Part shown: positions 5,829 to 11,131 of the stretch, piece by piece
Position numbering within the stretch: position 1 is the first letter of the stretch
How the letters are laid out: each line of letters begins with the position of its first letter
From: an uncultured Clostridia bacterium
GTDB taxonomy: Bacteria > Bacillota > Clostridia > TANB77 > CAG-508
DNA length: 11,131 bases
Assembly (NCBI GenBank): GCA_947584125.1
Contig: CANPWI010000042.1
Location: forward strand, 1 to 11,131
Reading direction: 5' to 3'
Translations under genes and position numbers: made by a program
Notes under the pieces: generated by a model
The model's database searches: none
The model's input: only the letters and a program-made list of their open reading frames with translations
What the model was told of the DNA's origin: nothing

Positions 5829-7169
5829 ATGTTAAAAAAAGTATTAATTGCAAATCGTGGTGAAATAGCTGTTAGAATAATAAGAGCATGTAAAGAACTT
5901 GGAATAAAAACAGTAGCAGTATATTCAGAAATAGATAAAAATTCATTACATACAAAACTTGCAGATGAAGCAATATGTATAGGACCTGCTACATCTAGTA
6001 AAAGCTATTTAAATAAAAAGAATATATTAGAAGCAGCTTGCATAACAGGTTGTGATAGTATTCATCCAGGCTTTGGATTTTTATCTGAAAACGCTAACTT
6101 TGCAAAAATGTGCGAAGAAAGTGGAATTAAATTTATTGGACCATCTTATAAAGTAATAGAATTAATGGGAAACAAATCAAACAGCAAAGAACTAATGAAA
6201 AAAGCAGGAGTACCTGTGATACCAGGTTCAGAAGGAAGCTTAAAAGGTTTTAAAGAAGCAAAAATGTTAGCACAAAAAATAGGATTTCCAGTTATACTAA
6301 AAGCAGCAGCTGGAGGTGGAGGAAAAGGAATTCGTATTGTTGAAAAAATTGAAGACCTTGAAAATGCATATAATGTTGTAAAACAAGAAGCAAAAGTTTC
6401 TTTTAATGATGACGAAATATATATGGAAAAATTTATAAGAAATCCTAGACATGTAGAAATACAAATTTTAGCTGACGAACATGAAAATGTTATACATCTA
6501 GGAGAAAGAGATTGTTCAGTGCAACGAAGAAACCAAAAAATATTAGAGGAAACACCATCTACAATATTAAATGATAAATTAAGAGCAAAAATGGGAGAAA
6601 CAGCAATAAAAGCAGTAAAAGCTTCAAAATATACAAATGCAGGAACAATAGAATTTTTAGTAGATAAAGATAAGAATTTTTACTTTATGGAAATGAATAC
6701 AAGAATCCAAGTTGAACATCCAATTACAGAAATGGTTACAGGAATTGATATTGTAAAAGAACAATTAAGAATTGCTTCAGGGGAAAAACTAAGAATATCA
6801 CAAAAAGATGTTGAATTTAGAGGACACAGTATAGAATGTAGAATAAATGCAGAAAATCCAGAAAAAAACTTTAAACCATGTCCAGGAAAAATAATAGACC
6901 TAAATTTACCAGGTGGTAATGGAGTTAGAATAGACACAGCAGTTTATACAGGCTATACAATTCCACCAGTATACGATTCAATGATAGCTAAAATAATTGT
7001 ACATGCAGAAGACAGAAAAATGGCAATTAATAAAATGAAAAGAGCATTAGAAGAACTTGTAATAGATGGAATAGATACAAATATAGACTTTTTATATAAA
7101 ATAATGGAAAATTCTAAATTTGAAAAAGGAGATTTTGACACATCTTTTATAGAAAAAGAAATGAAATAA
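5829..7169 (+). CDS. accC: Biotin carboxylase subunit of acetyl-CoA carboxylase
   Basis: AccC uses ATP and bicarbonate to carboxylate the biotin on AccB, the first half-reaction of malonyl-CoA synthesis. At 446 residues it has the length of stand-alone bacterial biotin carboxylases and lacks fused biotinyl or carboxyltransferase domains. Domains in order: N-terminal pre-ATP-grasp (KKVLIANRGEIAVRIIRA, residues 3-20; IHPGFGFLSEN, 78-88); ATP-grasp with glycine loop GGGGKGIRI (162-170), ERDCSVQRRNQK (226-237) and the active-site run EMNTRIQVEHP (288-298), which includes Glu288, Asn290, Arg292 and Glu296; C-terminal domain with GHSIECRINAE. No key residue appears to be missing. The start follows AAGGAG. 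It is followed 15 bp later by accD. Confidence 0.96.
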   Translation: MLKKVLIANRGEIAVRIIRACKELGIKTVAVYSEIDKNSLHTKLADEAICIGPATSSKSYLNKKNILEAACITGCDSIHPGFGFLSENANFAKMCEESGIKFIGPSYKVIELMGNKSNSKELMKKAGVPVIPGSEGSLKGFKEAKMLAQKIGFPVILKAAAGGGGKGIRIVEKIEDLENAYNVVKQEAKVSFNDDEIYMEKFIRNPRHVEIQILADEHENVIHLGERDCSVQRRNQKILEETPSTILNDKLRAKMGETAIKAVKASKYTNAGTIEFLVDKDKNFYFMEMNTRIQVEHPITEMVTGIDIVKEQLRIASGEKLRISQKDVEFRGHSIECRINAENPEKNFKPCPGKIIDLNLPGGNGVRIDTAVYTGYTIPPVYDSMIAKIIVHAEDRKMAINKMKRALEELVIDGIDTNIDFLYKIMENSKFEKGDFDTSFIEKEMK

Positions 7170-7184
7170 TATAACTAAAGGAAA

Positions 7185-8040
7185 GTGATAAAATTGGTTA
7201 TTGATAAAATTAAAAAAAGAAATATAAGCAATGATGAAACTCAAAATTCACACTCCAAAGCAGATATTCCTATAGGAAAATGGGTTAAATGTGATAAATG
7301 TAAAGAAATATTATACAAAGAAGATTTGCATAATAATTATAGTATATGCCCTAATTGCGATTATCATTTTAGATTATCAAGTAGAAGAAGATTAAAGCAA
7401 ATTATTGATGAAGGCACATTTAATGAATTTGAATTAAACATAGAAAATGTTAATCCATTAAACATAAAAGAATATTCAAAAAAAATAGAAACATTAAGAG
7501 AAAAAACAGGATTAGATGAAGCAGTAAAATGTGGAACTGGAAAAATTTATGGAGAAGATGTAGTTATCTGCATAATGGATGGAAACTTTTTAATGGGAAG
7601 TATGGGAAGTGTTGTAGGAGAAAAAATTACATATTCAATAGAAAAAGCAATAGAACTAAAATTACCAATAATAATATTTTCAGTTTCTGGTGGTGCAAGA
7701 ATGCAAGAAGGAATAATATCATTAATGCAAATGGCAAAAACATCAGCAGCAATATCAAAACTAAATAAAGCAGGAAATTTATACATATCTGTTTTAACAG
7801 ACCCAACATATCGGAGGAGTTACAGCAAGCTTTGCAAGTCTTGGAGATATAATACTTGCAGAACCAGAAGCAATGATAGGATTTGCAGGACCTAGAGTAA
7901 TAAGCCAAACAATAGGACAAAAATTGCCAGAAGGTTTCCAAACAGCAGAATTTTTACAAGAACATGGATTTATAGATAAAATTGTACACAGAAAAGAAAT
8001 GAAAGATGTACTATATAAATTGTTAATTATGCACAAATAA
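7185..8040 (+). pseudogene. accD: Carboxyltransferase beta subunit of acetyl-CoA carboxylase, one-base frameshift
   Basis: AccD pairs with AccA to transfer the carboxyl group from biotin to acetyl-CoA. The first 208 residues are typical: a four-cysteine zinc ribbon (Cys36, Cys39, Cys55, Cys58), GSMGSVVGEKIT and FSVSGGARMQEGIISLMQMAKTS in the crotonase-like fold. The frame breaks inside the conserved DPT-x-GGVTAS motif. After ACA (Thr208) there are four bases, TATC (7809-7812), where three are expected before GGA GGA GTT. Read literally, an unrelated tail runs to a stop at 7895. One frame over from 7813, 75 perfectly good AccD residues follow (GGVTASFASLGD, IGFAGPRVI, LPEGFQTAEFL) to TAA at 8040. 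Repaired, the protein would be about 284 residues. A sequencing or assembly error is as likely as a real mutation. The GTG at 7185 is only 3 bases after AAAGG; a TTG at 7194 may be the true start. Confidence 0.9.
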
Positions 8041-8061
8041 AATATGAAGGGATGTGAAAAA

Positions 8062-8874
8062 ATGCCAGAAAAATTAACTGCTTGGGATAGAGTAACATTA
8101 GCAAGAAGCAAAACTAGACCGACAGCATTAGATTACATAAATAATATATTTGATGAATTTATAGAACTACATGGAGACAGAAATTTTAGTGATGATAAAT
8201 CAACAGTATGTGGAATTGCAACACTTGAAGGAAAAAGTTATACAATAATAGCACAGCAAAAAGGTAGAAATACTAAAGAAAACATAATTAGAAACTTTGG
8301 AATGCCAAATCCAGAAGCATATAGAAAATCTTTAAGATTTATGAAACAAGCAGAAAAATTTGATAGACCAATAATTACATTCGTAGATACAAAAGGAGCA
8401 TATCCTGGAATTGGAGCAGAAGAAAGAGGACAGGGAGAAGCTATAGCAAAAAATATAATGGAAATGTTCAACATAAAAGTTCCAATAATAGTTATTATAA
8501 TAGGAGAAGGCTCAAGTGGAGGAGCACTTGCCATTGGTGTTGGAGATAAAGTATTAATGCTAGAAAATGCAATATACTCAATTTTATCACCAGAAGGATT
8601 TGCAAGTATATTATGGAAAGATGGAAAAAAAGTTAAAGAAGCTGCAGAAATAATGAAAATAACAGCAAAAGACTTAAAAGACTTAAAAGTAATAGACAAA
8701 ATAATTAAAGAGCCAAAAGAAGGTGCAGAAAAAGACATTAAAATGGTTAGCCAAGAAATAAAAGAAGAAATACAATCAAATATAAAACAATTAGAAAAAT
8801 TAAACAAAGATGAACTTTTAGAAAATCGTTATCAAAAATTTAGAAATATGGGAGAATATTTAAAAATTAATTAG
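8062..8874 (+). CDS. accA: Carboxyltransferase alpha subunit of acetyl-CoA carboxylase
   Basis: AccA forms the carboxyltransferase with AccD and contributes to acetyl-CoA and carboxybiotin binding. From the ATG at 8062 it has 270 residues. An upstream in-frame ATG at 8044 was rejected because a Shine-Dalgarno stretch (AAGGGATGTGA, 8047-8057) lies between them. Landmarks are LTAWDRVTLARSKTRPTALDYI near the N-terminus, QKGRNTKENIIRNFGMPNPE, FVDTKGAYPGIGAEERGQ (about 107-124), the oxyanion loop GEGSSGGALAIG (148-159) and SPEGFASILWKD. Compared with E. coli AccA (319 residues) it lacks most of the N-terminal helical extension. The intact sequence argues that the complex is still in use, bearing on how the accD break should be read. 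Its stop codon TAG overlaps the fabI ribosome binding site. Confidence 0.95.
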   Translation: MPEKLTAWDRVTLARSKTRPTALDYINNIFDEFIELHGDRNFSDDKSTVCGIATLEGKSYTIIAQQKGRNTKENIIRNFGMPNPEAYRKSLRFMKQAEKFDRPIITFVDTKGAYPGIGAEERGQGEAIAKNIMEMFNIKVPIIVIIIGEGSSGGALAIGVGDKVLMLENAIYSILSPEGFASILWKDGKKVKEAAEIMKITAKDLKDLKVIDKIIKEPKEGAEKDIKMVSQEIKEEIQSNIKQLEKLNKDELLENRYQKFRNMGEYLKIN

Positions 8875-8878
8875 GAGG
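8872..8878 (+). promoter_or_regulatory. fabI ribosome binding site overlapping the accA stop
   Basis: TAGGAGG contains the accA stop codon (TAG, 8872-8874) and the fabI Shine-Dalgarno core in one string, 8 bases before the fabI ATG. This tight junction indicates co-transcription and possibly translational coupling of accA with fabI. Confidence 0.75.
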
Positions 8879-8886
8879 AAATAAAA

Positions 8887-9657
8887 ATGATATTAGAAAA
8901 CAAAACAGTATTAATAATGGGAATTAGAAACAAATGGAGTATAGCATGGGGAGCAGCAAAATCTGCTTATGAAAATGGTGCAAAAGTATTATTTACATTC
9001 AATGGAGAGGAAAATAGAGATAAAGTTGAAGAATTAATATCAGAAATACCTGGTTCAGTAGCTTATGAATGTAGCGTAGATACAGACGAAGCTATAAAAG
9101 AATGTTTAGAAAAAATAAAAAAAGAGAATGGAAAAATAGATGCAATATTACATAGCATAGCACATGCAAATACAGAAGACTTAAGAAACGACTTTATAAA
9201 CACATCAAGAGAAGGTTTTGCACATGCAAATGATGTAAGTGCATACTCATTTGTAGCAATTAGCAGAATTGCAAACGAAATAGAAATGTTAAACGAAGGA
9301 GCAAGCTTAGTTACATTAACATATCATGGTTCAACAAAAGTATTAGAAGGATATAATGTAATGGGAATTGCAAAAGCAGCATTAGAAAGTAGTGTAAGAT
9401 ATTTAGCAGATAATCTAGGACCAAAAGGAATAAGAGTAAATGCAATATCAGCAGGCCCAATAAAAACATTATCAGCAAAAGGAATAAAAGACTTTGGAAG
9501 CATATTAACAGTAGTAGAAGAAAAAGCACCACTTAGAAAAAATGTAACAACAAAAGAAGTAGGAGATGCTATAGCATTTTTATTTAGCAACATGTCAAGT
9601 GCAATAACAGGACAAATTATATACGCAGACAGCGGTTATAATATTATGGGAATATAA
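8887..9657 (+). CDS. fabI: Enoyl-ACP reductase (NAD(P)H), FabI type
   Basis: FabI carries out the last reduction of each elongation cycle, trans-2-enoyl-ACP to acyl-ACP. The 256-residue product is a divergent short-chain dehydrogenase with the FabI signature: the MGIRNKWSIAWG cofactor loop (residues 11-22) instead of TGxxxGIG, catalytic Tyr146 and Tyr156 and Lys163 in LTYHGST and YNVMGIAKAALE, then NAISAGPIKTLSAKGIKDF. Many Clostridia use the unrelated flavoprotein FabK here instead; no fabK is visible. Residues 89-94 read HSIAHA where Staphylococcus aureus FabI, as I recall it, reads HSIAFA, so a His replaces a Phe near the substrate/inhibitor pocket. It is the last gene of the fatty-acid cluster. 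No convincing terminator follows, so readthrough into the next gene is possible. Confidence 0.95.
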   Translation: MILENKTVLIMGIRNKWSIAWGAAKSAYENGAKVLFTFNGEENRDKVEELISEIPGSVAYECSVDTDEAIKECLEKIKKENGKIDAILHSIAHANTEDLRNDFINTSREGFAHANDVSAYSFVAISRIANEIEMLNEGASLVTLTYHGSTKVLEGYNVMGIAKAALESSVRYLADNLGPKGIRVNAISAGPIKTLSAKGIKDFGSILTVVEEKAPLRKNVTTKEVGDAIAFLFSNMSSAITGQIIYADSGYNIMGI

Positions 9658-9670
9658 TATCTATTTTGTG

Positions 9671-9699
9671 TTGCAATATATCAAAAAAAGTAATATAAT
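9671..9699 (+). promoter_or_regulatory. Promoter of the LCP-family gene
   Basis: TTGCAA (9671-9676; 4 of 6) and a perfect TATAAT (9694-9699) are spaced exactly 17 bp apart in the 74-bp gap after fabI. It is the best sigma-A-type promoter candidate in the window and suggests that the next gene is expressed independently of the fatty-acid operon. Confidence 0.6.
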
Positions 9700-9731
9700 A
9701 TGAAAAAATACAAAAAGAAAGAGGTAAAAAA

Positions 9732-10772
9732 ATGGGAGCACGAATGGATAGAAATAATAAGAAAAAAATGAGTGGAAAGAAAAAAGTAGGAATAACATTA
9801 CTTGTAATATTAGTAATAATAATAGTATTAGCAGGTTCTGCTTTAGGATATGTATATTCTAAATATAATAAAATGAACCATGTAGAAATTGACACAAGTG
9901 AAATTGAAATAAATGAAGGAGTAGACACAGGTCTTAGAAATATAGTATTACTTGGAACAGATACAAGAGCCGATAATTTAGATGAAGGTAGAAGCGATTG
10001 TATTATTATAGCAAGCATAAATGAAAAAACAAAACAAGTAAAACTAATTTCTGTATATAGAGATAGTTATTTAAAAATACCAGGTCGTAGCTTAGATAAA
10101 GTAACACATGCTTATGCTTATGGAGGACCAGCACTTTCAATTAGTACGTTAAACACAAACTTAGATTTAGATATAAAAGAATTTGTAGCAATAAACTTTT
10201 ATGTTGTAATGGATGTTGTAGATGCAGTTGGTGGAGTTAATATAAATGTTGATTCTGAAGAATTAAAATATATTAATGGATATATTGATAGTATTAATCA
10301 TGATGAAGGAAAAAACGGAAGCCATATTACAACTGCAGGAACTCAAAACTTAAATGGAGTACAAGCATTAGCTTACGCAAGAATTCGTTATACATCAGGA
10401 GGAGACTATAAAAGAACAGAAAGAATGAGAGAGGTATTAACAGCAGTATTAAACAAAGCAAAGAAAATGAATATTGGACAATTAAACAATTTAGCTGACC
10501 AAATCTTACCATCTATAAACACAAATGTTTCTGCTTCAGAAATATTATCTCTAATTCCACAAATTGCATCTTATGATGTAGTAGAAAGCATAGGATGGCC
10601 TTATGAGGTAAAAGGAGCAACAATAAATAAAGTATGGTATGGAGTACCAGTAAACTTAGAAGAAAATGTAAAAAGATTACATCAAGAAGTATTTGGAGAA
10701 ACAGATTATACACCATCAGAAACAGTTAAAAATATAAGTAATTCTATTATAGAAAAAACACAATATAAATAA
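9732..10772 (+). CDS. LytR-CpsA-Psr (LCP) family cell-wall glycopolymer transferase
   Basis: LCP proteins are membrane-anchored enzymes that transfer lipid-linked glycopolymers (teichoic acids, capsule, other wall polysaccharides) onto peptidoglycan outside the cell. This 346-residue protein has a short basic cytoplasmic tail (residues 1-19), one membrane helix (about 20-41) and an extracellular LCP domain from about residue 68. Conserved elements are NIVLLGTDTR, Asp89 in GRSDCIIIAS, SVYRDSYLKIP (Arg110, Asp111), KVTHAYAYGG, and the RIRYTSGGDYKRTERMREVL block with Arg217, Arg219, Asp225, Arg228 and Arg231, which bind the pyrophosphate and the magnesium ion in characterised members. The ATG follows AAAGAGGT. 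It has its own promoter and a strong terminator, so it is probably a single-gene unit. Which polymer it attaches cannot be read from the sequence; the sugar-nucleotide gene downstream fits a surface-polysaccharide neighbourhood. Confidence 0.92.
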   Translation: MGARMDRNNKKKMSGKKKVGITLLVILVIIIVLAGSALGYVYSKYNKMNHVEIDTSEIEINEGVDTGLRNIVLLGTDTRADNLDEGRSDCIIIASINEKTKQVKLISVYRDSYLKIPGRSLDKVTHAYAYGGPALSISTLNTNLDLDIKEFVAINFYVVMDVVDAVGGVNINVDSEELKYINGYIDSINHDEGKNGSHITTAGTQNLNGVQALAYARIRYTSGGDYKRTERMREVLTAVLNKAKKMNIGQLNNLADQILPSINTNVSASEILSLIPQIASYDVVESIGWPYEVKGATINKVWYGVPVNLEENVKRLHQEVFGETDYTPSETVKNISNSIIEKTQYK

Positions 10773-10780
10773 AAATTCAT

Positions 10781-10825
10781 AATAAAAATTTCCTAGATAA
10801 TCTAGGAAATTTTTATTGATTTTTT
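10781..10825 (+). terminator. Strong intrinsic terminator after the LCP gene
   Basis: A perfect 17-bp stem (10781-10797 with 10801-10817; core TTTCCTAGA / TCTAGGAAA) closes a 3-base TAA loop. It begins 9 bases past the LCP stop and is followed within two bases by six Ts (10820-10825). It is the clearest terminator in the window and separates the LCP gene from the next one. Confidence 0.88.
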
Positions 10826-10876
10826 GTTATAAATATTATCTAATAATGTAATATAATTAAATTTAAGCAAAAAATA

Positions 10877-10907
10877 TTGAAAACAATGACAAAATATGAT
10901 ATATATT
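10877..10907 (+). promoter_or_regulatory. Possible promoter of the epimerase-like gene
   Basis: TTGAAA (10877-10882) is followed by overlapping -10-like boxes: TATATA at 17 bp (10900-10905) or TATATT at 19 bp (10902-10907). A TATAAT further up (10852-10857) has no well-placed -35. Some promoter is expected here because the gene follows a strong terminator, but the choice of boxes is uncertain. Nothing else is visible in 10826-10920. Confidence 0.3.
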
Positions 10908-10933
10908 AACAAAAAAGTATTAGGAGTATGAAA

Positions 10934-11131
10934 ATGAAAAGTTTAGTAGGTTATACAGGTTTTGTTGGCTCAAACTTATGTAGTAAAGAAAATTTTGATG
11001 GATTATATGATTCAAAAAATGTACAAACTGCTTATGGTACAAATCCAGACTTATTAGTATATAGTGGAGTTCCAGCACAAAAATTTATAGCTAATCAATT
11101 TCCAGAAGAAGATTTTAAAATAATTGAAAAT
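10934..11131 (+). CDS. NAD(P)-binding nucleotide-sugar epimerase/dehydratase-like protein, 5' part
   Basis: Only the first 66 codons are present; the gene continues past the right edge. The start is the ATG 7 bases after TAGGAG (10921-10926); another in-frame ATG at 10928 sits too close to that site. The protein opens directly with a Rossmann beta strand and glycine motif, SLVGYTGFVGSN (GxxGxxG), as in extended short-chain dehydrogenases acting on nucleotide sugars. LLVYSGVPAQKFIANQFPEEDF resembles the segment after the second beta strands of small epimerase/RmlD-like proteins. The catalytic Tyr-Lys pair would lie beyond the window, so enzymatic activity and substrate cannot be stated. It is probably involved in surface polysaccharide or sugar-nucleotide metabolism, in keeping with the LCP gene before it. 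Confidence 0.65.
   Translation, partial: MKSLVGYTGFVGSNLCSKENFDGLYDSKNVQTAYGTNPDLLVYSGVPAQKFIANQFPEEDFKIIEN

Noticed and set aside
7812..7820. GGAGGAG at the accD break as a ribosome binding site for independent translation of the C-terminal half.
   Set aside because: The bases simply encode the conserved Gly-Gly, and no in-frame start codon lies at a suitable distance; the next in-frame ATG is internal to conserved AccD sequence.
7529..8111. Several overlapping open frames on both strands around the accD break.
   Set aside because: They are low-complexity shadows of accD. Only the two frames that together spell AccD contain family motifs.
9630..9662. Inverted repeat at the end of fabI as a terminator.
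   Set aside because: The stem contains only A-T pairs and has no following T run, so it would not be an effective terminator.
1..11131. CRISPR arrays, tRNA or rRNA genes, riboswitches, insertion sequences.
   Set aside because: No regularly spaced repeats, tRNA-like cloverleaf arms, rRNA motifs or transposase genes were found by reading both strands.

Overview
This window comes from a very AT-rich, low-GC Gram-positive bacterium, most likely a member of the Clostridia (Firmicutes). The evidence is the base composition (about 27-30% G+C in the stretches counted by hand), the near-exclusive use of AGA for arginine, strong AGGAGG-type ribosome binding sites, and the resemblance of the proteins to Firmicutes homologues. 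Nothing in it points to a plasmid or phage.

Almost the whole window is one type II fatty-acid synthesis (FAS II) and acetyl-CoA carboxylase (ACC) cluster on the + strand: the 3' end of a biotin protein ligase (birA), then fabH, fabD, fabG, fabF, accB, fabZ, accC, accD, accA and fabI. The logic is complete. BirA biotinylates AccB; AccC carboxylates the biotin; AccD/AccA transfer the carboxyl group to acetyl-CoA to give malonyl-CoA; FabD loads malonate onto acyl carrier protein (ACP); FabH starts chains; FabF elongates them; FabG, FabZ and FabI reduce, dehydrate and reduce again. ACP itself (acpP) and any FapR/FabT-type regulator are not in the window. A plausible sigma-A-type promoter with an overlapping palindrome lies between birA and fabH.

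Two things break the pattern. First, between accB and fabZ (about 4969-5316) sits a small antisense transcription unit: a 77-residue, strongly basic protein of unknown function with its own promoter, ribosome binding site and hairpin terminator. It is bounded by a nearly perfect inverted repeat (5001-5020 and 5261-5283), and its codon use differs from its neighbours. Second, accD carries a one-base frameshift around 7809-7812, in the middle of the conserved DPT-x-GG motif; everything on both sides is intact AccD.

Downstream of fabI are a separately promoted LytR-CpsA-Psr (LCP) family cell-wall protein gene, a strong intrinsic terminator, and the first 66 codons of an NAD(P)-binding nucleotide-sugar epimerase/dehydratase-like gene that runs off the right edge. 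These mark the change from lipid metabolism to cell-envelope polysaccharide functions.
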